Shown piece after piece: positions 38,793 to 50,200 of a stretch of DNA of 64,000 bases. Numbering within the stretch: position 1 is the first letter of the stretch; each line of letters starts with the position of its first letter. The position numbers and the translations under genes were made by a program. The stretch is from assembly GCA_024734555.1 (NCBI GenBank), contig JANPWX010000097.1:5543639-5607638 (forward strand), written 5' to 3'. This DNA is from Trochalopteron elliotii. Lineage: Eukaryota; Chordata; Aves; Passeriformes; Leiothrichidae. The notes beneath the pieces are model-generated. The model had not been told where the DNA came from, made no database searches, and was given only the letters and a program-made list of their open reading frames with translations.

Positions 38793-39337
38793 TGATCTAA
38801 ATTTCATAACAATCTTGAGTTCTTTTCATTCTATAGTGTTTTGTTTTTATCAGAAAATGTTTGATACAAGATTGATAACAATTTAAAGGACTGTTGTGCA
38901 TGGACTGATACATTTGTTAGGCTGGCTTACTTCCCCTAAAGGTAAAGAGGAGGACCTAGTTGCATGGGTAATATTTCTTTTTTTGTGGGGATAATTTTTT
39001 TTTTTGCTGTCGTTGTTGTCTTTGTTTGTTTTTTATTTTGTCAAGAGGAAACTTCTACAAACTGTGCCTTTGTTAGTCTCACCATTTTTCTGGCCCAACC
39101 AAGAGGTTAATGCATTCGTTATTGATCTATTATTATAATATAGATACAATAGACTTTCAAGAAAAAAGGGAGAAGACACCCACACTGTAATTTGAATGTG
39201 AAAAAGATTAATGCAATTCTTATTCCTAACTGATGTGTGTAAAATATGTGGGTAAGAGATGAGTTGGTTTAAAAAAAGAAAACCCTCATAGAACTGTACA
39301 GTTATATCATTACCTAACTTTGGCCTTTATTTTGCAG

Positions 39338-39398
39338 TGACCAGTGTAAAAGAAAATGCTGAGAAGTACATGGAAATTCTGGAGGATAAGCTACATAG
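39338..39398 (+). CDS. DISC1: DISC1 exon (human exon 10 equivalent)
   Basis: This 61-nt internal exon encodes part of the C-terminal coiled-coil half of DISC1, a scaffold protein. In mammals DISC1 binds partners such as NDEL1/NDE1, LIS1 and PDE4 at centrosomes and other sites in developing neurons. The exon runs between TTTTGCAG and GTGAGG. The first two bases (TG) complete a codon begun in the previous exon; then 19 codons read TSVKENAEKYMEILEDKLH; the last two bases (AG) join C of the next exon to give Ser. Human DISC1 has TSVKENTMKYMETLKNKLC at about residues 662-680, giving 12 identities in 19 with no gap. The upstream phase (1) and downstream phase (2) fit that alignment. The residue before TSVKEN would be Met, Val or Leu, whereas human has Glu. 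The sequence is typical amphipathic helix. Skipping this exon would shift the frame (61 nt). Confidence 0.93.
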
Positions 39399-41566
39399 GT
39401 GAGGATGGCATCATGAAAAACTTTGAAATCTTAAAAATGCTTGAACATGCAGCATTGATATGCATAAAAGTGTTAAGGAACTTGCATTAGAATAACACCA
39501 AAAATAGTTCAAAGTAGGAAACACTGTGTGTGTTAGGAGCTCTGTTCATGGCTGCATTCAGCAGCCTGGCAATGGGTGCAGGTAAAAAAACAATCACTGT
39601 GTTCTCCAGTGCACAGGGCTGCTCTGGAGCAGCAGTGGTCCAGCCAGAAACACTGACTGGGGATGTGACAGCTGGGTGAAAAATCACCCTTCTGCTTCTG
39701 TGCAAAATCCAGCACTGAGCAGGGCCAAAGAATTCCTTACCAGAATTTTGGACATCTTTAGCAAGTAATGACAGTCCGTATAACAGTTTTGAAAAAATGC
39801 TAATTTGGGGTTTTGCGGAGAGCAGATACAAACCAAGACAATAGAGATATTTTAAGAACTGAACCCTAATGCAGAATTTAGATTTTTATGCCTTTGTTTT
39901 TTTGAAACAAATGCTTAATATTTCTATTTCCTTGTCTTGCTGTGTGAAGAGAGTTCTAGGTGACCCCTCTGACTTTAGGCTTCTCCTTGAAATATGGTTA
40001 GCAAATATTACAGTGCTGTTGTAATGAAATCATCTAGTGAATGAACTTTGCCCTGAATGAATGTGTTTGTTTTGAAAAAGGCTTTCCTGGGTTGTAATTG
40101 GAGTTTGTGTCTTAATAAAATGTAATCTACCAAATAAGCACTACTTCCATTTTCTTTACTGAGCAGGTATAATGAATAAATTTTTGCCTTTGCTATTTTT
40201 TTGTTGTATTGATAAAGAGAGGGTTCTATATATTTAGTTTTGCTCACTTGTGCTTTTGAATATAAAAGTATTTATTTTACTCAACTCCTAAATTTAAAAG
40301 ATATTCAGATCTGAATGAAAAATTGTGGAAACAGACCTGAAGATCAAACTTTGCTTCTGTGTGCTTCTTAACCCTCTTTTAATAACATTTTTACTCCATA
40401 TATCTCAGTCCATAAGTTTAAGACAAGTCTTAAGGACTTTGTGTGCTGTCTTTTTGAAAACCATACTCTTTATTAAAAAATAAAGTATAACGATATGTTT
40501 CGATGCTTCTAGAGTGGATTTAGGGATTTAATTGATGTATCAAACTCCTAGAAGGATGTAAATTTCTCTTTAAGTGTTGAATACTTGGAGAAGCTGTATG
40601 TATATTTCTCCTTCCAGAGGTTTATCAGATAGAATTTGCAGGTCCCAGATGGTGAAGATTGAGTCCTGAACTTGTTTTCCAAGATGTGCAAATGGGATTA
40701 GTCTAAAAACAGTTCAAGTAATTAAGAGCTAAGAATTTATTTAAATACTGATGAAAAAAGAAAATCTTTAATGTTTTTATCAGAAAGACGTTTCCCCTAT
40801 GTCTTGAAAAATATTTTCTTTTTATGCTAATAAGGTGGTTTTAGATACTTGTTTTTTATAGGTTATTTGGTCTTTAAGTAGTTAGCTACACCTGCTTTAC
40901 AGCTTGAGCAATAAAAAATAAAAAGCAAGCAGGAGCCCAAGAGGCTTCCCTGAACCCTGCCCCTGCTTAGAGCAGTAACTTGAGAGAGTTTCTCTTTTTT
41001 GGTCTTCATAGAGATGCTCAGATTACTCATTTATATATATCATAAGCTAAAGAAAGGGTCTCTAAGGAAAGTTTAAAGAGTAAGTTTTAAGATTACATTT
41101 TAGGCAGAGACAGAATTTACATCTGGCTCGTGGATGCACTTTTGGGGATGCTCTTGAAACCAAAAGAGGATCAAGTCTGGGTAGCATGAATTCAAATAAG
41201 CCTCTCAAGCTTTTCTCCAGATGAAACCTATAATTTTGCCAGGTAATGTTTCAAATAGAAACAGCCAAGATTCAGAACCCTTCAATTTAAGATACAGCTT
41301 CAAAGTAAAGCAGAACTCTTAGAAATGTCTTTTTTGACCACTTTATAACAGAAGGAAAAGGAAGTTAATGAAGAAATCTCATAACAAAACAGCTTTAATG
41401 AAGATTCAAGTTTCAAAAAAACAACTTTGTCAGTTAATTTCCCTCCCCTCCTTCCATTTTCTCTTTTATTTTATTGAGGAAAGATTGGAATATATTCCTC
41501 GTGTCCTTTTTTTTAATGATTGGAGAGAGGGGAGGGGAACCTAGCTTATTTGCTGTAATACCTTTT

Positions 41567-41604
41567 AGGGAGGTGGGGGTTTTGGGTTGGTTGGTTGGTT
41601 TTTA
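41567..41604. repeat. G/T-rich tract (GGTT units)
   Basis: Three G runs of three or more are followed by repeated GGTT. Three adequate G runs are too few for a confident G-quadruplex call. Confidence 0.8.
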
Positions 41605-44600
41605 AAACAAATGCAATACTTTTCACTGTGGCCTAAAAAATGCATCCATTGTCAGGTAGCTTGATAGAATACATTTCATTAGGAACATTACTCTTTTGAT
41701 AGCCTTGTATCTATAGAAAAAAAAATGGGAAAATGAGCACTGACAAAAAATGGGAATATGTTCAGTGTCTGATCGTTTCACCCAAAGGAAGGTGAAGCAC
41801 CCACTAAGTATACAGATTACAGAGATTAGCTGTTAGTGTGTGTACTTACAGAAACTCTGGTGTGTGCTATAGGGAAACTGCTGTGCTAAGGCTGCTGAGT
41901 AAGTCTTTCCAAAAGCTTTTCCCTCTTGGCTATGGAGCAGCACAGGCATGCTTGGGAGTGCCAGATGGTCTGTGGTAATTTAGTGTAACCCATGACCCTC
42001 CTCAGTTGTGCTGAGGGTTGTTCCAGCTGCTGGTAGTATCTTAGCGGTGCATGAATAGGGCTGAAATGTCACCTTTGCCTGCCTGCCCCAGGACTGTGTG
42101 TTTTCTACTGTGCTTCCAAGAGGCTTTACAGCTCCGTCCCTTGCTGGATAATAATCTGATCTTATTTTGCTTATCAACAGTTCTGCTGCTGCAGTGTTAA
42201 AATGCAGTTTAGACAAAATACTAGATCCTTCTAGTGACTCATTTAGTCCCTTTCTTCTTCCCAGCTGGTCTAAGTCATACACAGCTGTGAGAACATTAGC
42301 TCCAAAATTCTGAGAAGCAGACACTTTATATGTGGGAATGCATTCCTTTATATCTCTTGACCCACATGGTGATGACTTCTAAATCCCTTATCATAGCTGC
42401 CTCAGGCTGGAAACAATTTTTTTGTACCAGTCGATGTAAAGATGACATTTCTTGAGCTGAGGCAATTTAATGTGATTGTAACTGTTCTCCAGACCTCAAA
42501 AGATTATGCTGTGACTTCCATTCATCACAAAAACAGGGCTTTTAAGTGGCTTTTCCTAATTCTCAAATCGAAATTGTGAAATTATTTTGGGGGAATAATA
42601 TTGTTCAAGAATACCTGGTGACAATTCCACAAAGGTGTTTTATTGAGCTGTTTTCTGTGCTATCGTGGAAGAAAGGGGAAATGCATAAATATAGCAAGAT
42701 TCAATACTGCAGTGACTGTACTTTGCCATTGTTGAATGATACAGCACCAGGTAACTTTGCAAATGTGTACAAAACCTTTCTTCTTTAATTGACTCCCTTT
42801 TGTTGTTTGTCTTGGGTTCATTTTCTGTTCAACAATGTTTGTTTTCGTATTAATGGTGCCTTTATTTTTACTCCTGGATACAGAGTACGGAAAATGTTGT
42901 GGAGTCTTACTCTGATGTAAGTTGTGCTCATCTGCATGGCTCCTCATTCACTGAGGTGTTAAGAGAGTTGGTGTGATAAAGGCAACTTGCATTTATTAAA
43001 GCAGCAGAAATTGAGTCCAAGGTCTGTTTTACCTGGTCTCATGTGTAGGTTTTGGATTTTTTTAAGAGTTTCAATCAAATGTCACTTGACTAGTTCAAAA
43101 CAGATGTGGCTGCAGCCTGGTTGCTCAGACTGCTAGGGCATGCATGTGTTCTGTATCAGAAACAAGGGTTTCTCATGCAGGCAGTGTTTTTAATGCATTT
43201 GAGCATGTCATCTTCACTGAGATCCTGTCCCTTCAGGCAAGACATACGATGTTCTGAGGGTCCCGTACCATAAGAGGACAGGTCAGGATTAAATGCCACC
43301 ACATCACATTCCAGTTTACATGAAAATGAACAGTCTCTCCTTATTATTCACTGTTAGCTTACATGCCCCATGCCTCAAAGTCTCCTTTATAAAATACTAA
43401 GTTTCAGAAATGGTTTTGGGATCAGAACTGTGTATGAATGCTCTGAATAGCACAGCACACTGAAAAGACAGTGTTTCATACTCTTGATGGTCTTAAAGGT
43501 GGTCTCAGAGCACATCAAAAGAACTGTATATCCTTGCAGATTTGTAACTCTCTTTCTCTGTCATTCCTGTCTGTTTGGAATATTTTGTGTTTTAATTTAA
43601 TGTTGATTATATAAGGGTAGTTTTCCCAACTGTGTTGTTTGCTTATGACTTCAGGCTGTTGTTTATGAGAGGTCCTTTACTTCATGAAAAAATGCCCTTG
43701 GATGGCAGTGGAATCACTTGTGTTGCCTTCTGTTGCAACAAAGGACTGCAGGACTAGGCTCCGTTAACTTGAGTACTGAAAATTTGGGACATGTTTAGAA
43801 ATCGACGGTGTGTGAGGTGAATATGGTACATAACTTGCCAAATTCATAAATTTGGAAGAAATCTTTGTGCTCTCCAGTGACATTTGAAGGCATTCTGCAT
43901 AATCATGGTTTGCTGTTCTTTAGAGTAAAATAGTCTCTCTTGACCATACTGTGCAGTTTTATCATACTGGTGTGTACCCAAAAAGCCTACCACTAAATAA
44001 TTTCTCATGTTTCAGTAATGTGAAGAGCACATTGCAGTGTCACCAAACCCTCATGGGAACAATCAAACACTTTAACTTTGGACAATCTCTTCTCATTGTG
44101 AACAGTACAGCTGCTTTGTTTCAGTTACCTTATTTTTCTGTCTACATGAGAGAGGTTGTCATGAAAACAGGACTATTGTTTCTTAAAGGCTCATGTTTTC
44201 CTGATATTCTTTTCCAGCCTGGAAAGAGCAGCTCTTGTCATGCCATTTACTTTGCTGTGGAAATGTTATGATACCACAAATTGAAGGATTATGACTTTCA
44301 GACACATAACTGGTGACAAGAACATAGGAACTTGTGAATAAAAGTAGCATTTTAAAGGTGTTGTTATAGGGGAGGGGAAATTTGGCAAGATCCCACTGAT
44401 TTCTTGGTACTGTTGTAGTGAGGGGAATTTAGTTGCCCAAAATACTCACAAATAAAAAGGAGCTGTGAATAATGAAAAGCAAATTGCTAAGTGTTAGTTA
44501 ATAGTTTACAAGTGATTTTTTGGTTGCTATATTGGTCCATTCTTATTTGGGAGATAATCTCTTTTTTTAATAGTTCAGGAAAGTTTCAAAGTTGTGAATC

Positions 44601-45551
44601 CAATTAACAAAGAAGAAAAATTTAAGTATTCTTTCTTCTTTTATTTTCCCCTTGCTTTAAATGTTGTGTGCTTTCTTTTTTGCTGTTCTTTAATTGGTCT
44701 GCCTTGATGTTAGCAATCTTACAAAGGGGACTTTAGGATTCTCCTCCTGCTCTTTCCATTATTGTGGCTCCTCTGTCTTCCTTCCTTGGACTTGTCTCAT
44801 TTCCACTTTGTGTATTTTGTTCTTACCTTTATTTCCAACTTTATCCCTTAGGACACCTATTTTTGCCTCTTTCTTTTATGTATCATGGAGCAGGGGGAAG
44901 TTGGATAGTAGGAATATAATAAAGCATTTTATTCACAGAAACCCTGTTTTCGCCTTTAAAACTCATTAGATTACTTTTCAAGCTGTCTTATTCTGCATGA
45001 CCACAGTGCAGATTCTCACCAAATATCCTTGTTGTCTTCACAATCACTTGCAATACATTTGAAAATGTTTGCAGTTTCCTGACGAAGTATAGTATCTTGG
45101 AAGCTGTTAGTAAATTTAAATAATGTCAGAAGAAATTTGATGGTATTGCTTCACAGGAGTGGATTAGCCTAGATTAACTGGGTCTGGAGGAAAGGGGAGA
45201 ATCTTCACTACGCCTTTCATTTCTGGTTGTGGAAAATGTAGCTAATGCCCACAGGGTATGGAAAAGGAAATCCTCGCTATAGAAGTGCAGCATATTAGAG
45301 TTTCTAATCATGTTTCTGCAGCATAATTATCATAATTTATCATCAGTGTTATCTAGTGCCATGTGCTAGTGGAGGTCCTGTGATAAACTCATGTCTGAGC
45401 CAGGATGGAACTCTCAGTTCCCAGCCTTGAACTTGCCTTTCAGCCCTGGCAGAACTAATACCTGTCTACAGGTGAAATGTACGTTGCACAAGCAGTGAAA
45501 ATGGAGGGCAAAGAATGCAATCTGCTTCCTGCACCAAGTGAGAAAAGGTAT

Positions 45552-45600
45552 TAAAAAAACCCACCCAAACAAAGCAAAAACCAAACCAAAAAACACCCCC
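45552..45600. repeat. A/C-rich tract
   Basis: A runs of up to seven alternate with CCC, CC and a final CCCCC. It is similar in character to the tract at 7086-7216. Confidence 0.85.
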
Positions 45601-46686
45601 ACTACCACTTCTGTCTATGGCATCTGCAAGATAGGAGATAATTGCATTGATGGAACCTACCGTGCCTTTTGTGGCAGTAGCAGGAATCTTCTGAAATTGC
45701 AGTGATAAAATTAATTTTTTGCTACAAGGGGAAGAGAATGTTGTGTCATATCCTAAGGAACCATCTGCTAGTTTAAGGTGTGGAGGGAGATTTTTGCAGA
45801 AAGGAAGAGATGAGATAGGTAGGCTTTTGGGCCCCACACTACTCTGGGAGAAGGGGACACAACACAAAATTGACTTTTTCAGTTTAAGTCCTAGTAGACA
45901 ATTAGTATTACACCAATGTATATGTGCTACATATAACATTTTTAAATGACTGGCTTCTATATGAGATGATAAGAAGTGAAGAAGGGCACAAGAATTAAGA
46001 ACTCAGAAATTGTTAATGTCTTTTTTTGTATTTTGCCTGTTCAGAGATACTGGGTCACAAATGCTGATTTTTAATTGGGAGGTGGGGGAACTGTGACACA
46101 TGACCATACTGTTTGATAAGAAGTAGCAGAAAGCTCTGTTCTTTTTAGCTATTCTCAGCATTGAAACTAGATCTTTTTAGGAAAAAAAAAAAAAAAAGGT
46201 CAGATTTGAGGCCAGTTTCCAGTGCCTCAGAGCTTTAGAAAAAGCAAAGCACATGGTTGAACAGCCTTTACTAACTCCCTATCCATATTAATTCAGGTTT
46301 CATCCAGGGTTTTTTCCAAGTTACTGAATTAACATCAATAGTTAGTGTGCAGCATTGTCAAAGACAAGGTGACGGGATTTTGCTGCTTATTCATGGAAAA
46401 TCTTGCCCTTCTTTCCTCTAGGCTCTTTGTCTTCCATTCATTTTATTCTTAGCATAACAGAAATTGTCAGAGGGCAAGGCATCTCCCCTTCTAAAATCAG
46501 AAAGTATTGCCCTTGCTTGAAAAGGAAACGTGACAAAAGTTTTCAGCCTCTCTAGCTGGTTAGTAACTGTGTATTTTGTTAGGATTTTGTTTTATTCTGT
46601 ATGCCCTTTTCTTATGCTGCATTATTCTGGTGCTGGTCAGTGATGCCTGCAAAGCTATAGTTGAACACTTTGCTGAAATTCGTTAG

Positions 46687-47279
46687 TGTCACGTTCTCAT
46701 AGTTTCACCCCAGTCAGCAGCCAAGCCCCCCCCAGCCCCTTGCTCACGCCTCCAGCAGCAGGATCAGGAAGAGAACAGGAAAGGTGAAAGTGAGAAAACT
46801 CGTGGGTTGAGACAAAGACAGTTTAATGGGGAAAGTAAAAGCCACACCCACAAGCAAAGCAAAGCAAAGCGAGGCATTATTTCACCATTTCCCATGGGCA
46901 GGTAGGTGTTCAGCCATTCCCAGGAGAGTAGGGCCCCTTACACAGAGCAGTTACTTGGGAAGAGAAATGCCGTTGATCCAAGCATGCCCCACTTCCTCCT
47001 TCTTCCTCCACTTATATATACAGCATGATGTTATATGGTCTGGAATATCAGCCTGGGCCACTCATCCCAGCTGTGTCTTCTCCCACCTTCCCTGAACCCC
47101 TAACTTCCTAACTGCCAATGTGGCAGTACCAAAAGAAGAAAAGGCCTTGGTTCTATATAAGCCCTGCTCAGCAATAACAAAAACATCTCTGTATTATCAA
47201 CCCTGTGTTCTGCACAAATCCAAAACACAGCCCCATAACAGCCACTGTGAAGAAAATTACCTCAGCTAAAACCAGCACA
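46687..47279 (-). mobile_element. Solo LTR of an avian ERVL-type endogenous retrovirus
   Basis: About 593 bp, antisense to DISC1. Read on the minus strand it starts TGTGCTGGTTTTAGCTGAG (from 47279) and ends near 46687 in GTGACA, so it has the TG...CA ends of an LTR. Blocks recognised in order on that strand are the 'tggggctgtgttttggatttgtgc' type segment, an AGGCCTTTTCTTC stretch, a TATA-like TATATATAAG (plus-strand 47011-47020), a TGGGAAATGGTGAAATAATG stretch, GCTTTGCTTTGC units, and ATTAAACTGTCTTTGTCTCA, which carries an ATTAAA polyadenylation-like signal (46822-46827), then CAACCCACGAGTTTTCTCAC. No gag/pol-like sequence flanks it, so it is a solo LTR left by recombination between two LTRs. 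The 5-bp flanks (GTTAG and CAGAG) do not match, so either the target duplication has decayed or a boundary is off by a few bases. Confidence 0.85.
47011..47020 (-). promoter_or_regulatory. TATA-like box of the LTR
   Basis: On the minus strand this reads TATATATAAG. It sits in the middle of the LTR, about 185 nt upstream of the ATTAAA signal at 46827-46822, the usual order for an LTR promoter. If still active it would drive transcription antisense to DISC1. Confidence 0.55.
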
Positions 47280-50200
47280 CAGAGTAGTTTCGAAGCAAAA
47301 GTAAATTTTTTCTTACCTTATGTGTTCCTTCCTTGTTTTGGAACAAAAGTAATTTTTTTCTTATCTTTTTCCCTAATTTCTTGTGCTCTTCTTGCTTGAA
47401 TCATATGGATTTTATTAAGAGTTTAAAGTTCATAATAATAATTTGTTGTTGTTGTCGTTAATTAGTGATGCTTGTCAATGTGGAGAGGATCCCATTTTAT
47501 GAGTGGTGAATGTCTACCATGACTGACAGCAGTCATACATCCTTCCTCTTCCCCAAGAGTAGGTTCTTGGCTTTTTGACCTGGAAGCCTATACAATTTCT
47601 CTTGAAGAGATTGGTCCTAATGTATGTTTGCATTAATGAAGGGAAGTTTGATACAATGAGCTTTGGTGATTTGTTTTTAGTAGTTTTCCATTTCCTATGC
47701 AAAAATGCTTTGGCTATGACATAATATTTTTTATAACAGCTCCACTGTGCTTCACAAAGATTGTTCAGCCACTGACCTCATCCTAGAATTTTCAGTGGGA
47801 GTTTGAAAATAAGATCCAAGATCAACGATATGAGGATGTATTTGCTGTGTGCTGTGGCTACTGAGGAGTTAAATTTGGACACTCTGTCAACCTAAAGGAC
47901 AGCAGTTTCATCATTCCCTTCAAGTAACAAAGAAAACATGCAGCAGAATATAGTAGTGTTATGTGAGAGGCAGTCTGAAAACTGGAGACTGAGTGTAAGA
48001 AATTGATTAAAAATATTCCTTTACACAGAGGACTGTTTCCAGTAATTTTATGGGACTTTCCCAGTCTTACTGAGAAAAATAACTGTAAAGTCTTCAAAGT
48101 GCTTCTCTTTGCCCTTCAGCATCACCTGTGCCTTGCCCAGCTCTGCCCCGCTGTTGACTTCTGCAAGCTGATTTCATGCAAACCTCAACCCATCTTAGCT
48201 GTGAAGACACAACTGTGAGGGGAGGGAGGGATAGCAAAGCTGTTTGTCACCTCTGGGTCCATGGCATTAAGCTTTTGCTCTCTTACCAGGTGCTCTTGGT
48301 GGCTGCATGTAAGTGAATACACATGGTGAAAAACAGTTACTCCCTTCTGAACTTGGGAATAAAAGTGTTGGGAGGTGGATGTGTATTTTCCTGCTGCTGC
48401 TGTTTTCTAATGCATCCCTGAAGACAAGATTTGAGACTAGTTTGTGCTTTGTCATCTGGCTTGCGTGGGATTGTCATCAACAGTAGTAATGGGTATAGAG
48501 CAGTCAAGGAAGATGAGGATTGGATGCCTGACATCATCTGCCAGCAGTGCTGCTAAATCCTCCTGTTCTATCCTTGGATAGTATTTTGTACAAAACCCTG
48601 GCTGTCCAGTTAGATAGAAATAACTATAATTAAACAAGTAGAAAATAAAGTATTGCCATCTGCATAGCACGACTGTGAACATGCAGGATAGCTCTATTTT
48701 GCATAGAGCTGGGACAGTCTTCCCTACTAGAATTTGGAAGTTTTCATTAATTAATGTACTTGCTACTGGGAGTGTACTGTGCTAGTCTGAGGAGACAATG
48801 CATAGCCCAGCTATTTTAAGTGTTCTGTGAGGAGCAGTGCAGAGTTTTTGTCACTAGCAGGGTCCAGCCAGGGAGGATCTGTAGACCTTGCCCTTTCTCT
48901 CTTGCTCTTTTTGATCCAGAACAGGATTTGACTCCTGAACCTGTATGACTCTGCAACTCTGGCAGGTCATATTGTGTCCTTGGATGTTTCAGAGGAACTC
49001 CGTAAGCACGTGGCTACTGACATCGGTATTTGGCCAACACTGTCATTTTTCCAGGTGTGTCTTCCTGGTCACAAAAGCTGAATTTCAGGGTACATTCCTA
49101 CATGATGACAATATATCACCTCTCCCAATTGTACCTCTTCTAAAAACTTATTTCTTTGTCTTATTTTTTGATCATTATGTATGCTTAATTCCTGTTTGGT
49201 CAGTGGTACCCAGGATGTTTCGCATTCCCAAATTCCCTGAAAGTCTAAATCTCCCATGCTTTCAGAGAGAGAAGTATATTTTAAGCTGTTTTATATCAGA
49301 GAACAGAAGTGAATAAAAATGATAGGAGAATTGTGAATTCCTTCTGTGTGCTTCTTAGTACTGTGGTCTGAGAATGTAGTAAGCAATAAGAGGTCAGGCT
49401 CATTATTCTAATTGCTTTGAAATAAGAACACGTTCTTCTCTTGGTATAAATAGCCATTGCTGCTATTGCAGCAGTGTGGATTTGTGGCAGCTGAGAATGT
49501 GGCCCCAATGCAAATGCTGTGCTTTCTTCCTGTGGCATACTTTTAGAAACAACTGTATTCTCTTAGATTAGAACTGGTTGTGACTTTGAAAACCACTGAA
49601 TGACTTCCATTTTAGAGGAGGTCACTAGAAGTCGGATGCTTTGTGAGGTTCAAGCTCAAGAAAGTGTTGAGGCTTGTGCAGCAGCTGAGCTGAACAGAGC
49701 TTAGATGGTCACGTAGATACTGAGATGCATGTTTTTCAAAATTGGGGTCTAATTCATGCCTCTCCTTTAAATCTAATTTGGGATCAAATATTAAATAGTG
49801 CAGAAAAAATATCTCATTCCAGCAATTCCTATCCAGCCTGAATTAATGACATTGTGGGGTTTTGCTGTTATTGCAGGAGCCAAAGGCAAGCAGGATACAG
49901 ACTGAATTATCAGAGTTAGTACCAAACTCGAAGGTGTTTTATCAGATTATGAACAAGGTGAATGATAAACTAGGGTTGAGAAACTGGCTTTATGTGAACT
50001 GCTGAATAAGAAGAATTCCCTGGTAGCTTTCCCCTCATCTATCAAAGTTCAGTTTTTTAGTCTTAGATTATTTGTAATAGATGTTTCAGTGGAGGAGAGA
50101 GCAGAGGACCGTTTCTTTTTTTAAAGAGAAATAAATAGCCCTGAAAGCAGGTAGTGAATTTTTACATTATAGGTTGGGTAATACAGTAAAAAATCCTTGC

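Larger units (their letters stand above)
1..39337 (+). other. DISC1: DISC1 intron 9 equivalent, 3' part (non-coding)
   Basis: No exon is recognisable in this 39 kb. Assignment as intron follows from the first DISC1 exon starting at 39338 behind a proper acceptor: TTTTGCAG at the end, a CTAAC branch-point-like motif about 24 nt upstream, and a T-rich stretch between. The exon needs one base from the previous exon (phase 1), so an upstream exon must lie outside the window. I looked for the human exon 9 equivalent (residues about 598-661, ending near TAYE) and found nothing like it. Contents that stand out are listed separately. The remaining stretches (1-2480, 2731-7085, 7217-7990, 9966-11053, 15095-21679, 22691-31796, 31821-39337) show only ordinary AT-rich sequence with short homopolymers and stops in all frames. 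The open stretches there look like chance. Confidence 0.8.

Noticed and set aside
41519..41604. G-quadruplex
   Set aside because: Only three adequate G runs lie close together; the rest are GG.
46826..47095. 89-codon + strand open frame
   Set aside because: It lies wholly inside the LTR and on its antisense strand.
48894..48962. Exon-like stretch between TTTTTGATCCAG and GGCAG|GTCATA
   Set aside because: The donor is poor, the frames contain stops in the required phase, and nothing resembles DISC1.
49877..49933. Possible cassette exon after TGTTATTGCAG, reading EPKASRIQTELSELVPNSK to an AAG|GTGTTT donor
   Set aside because: The acceptor is good, but the surrounding intron is phase 2. In that phase the stretch meets TAG after 14 codons, so it would only truncate the protein. 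The donor is weak and no homologue is known.
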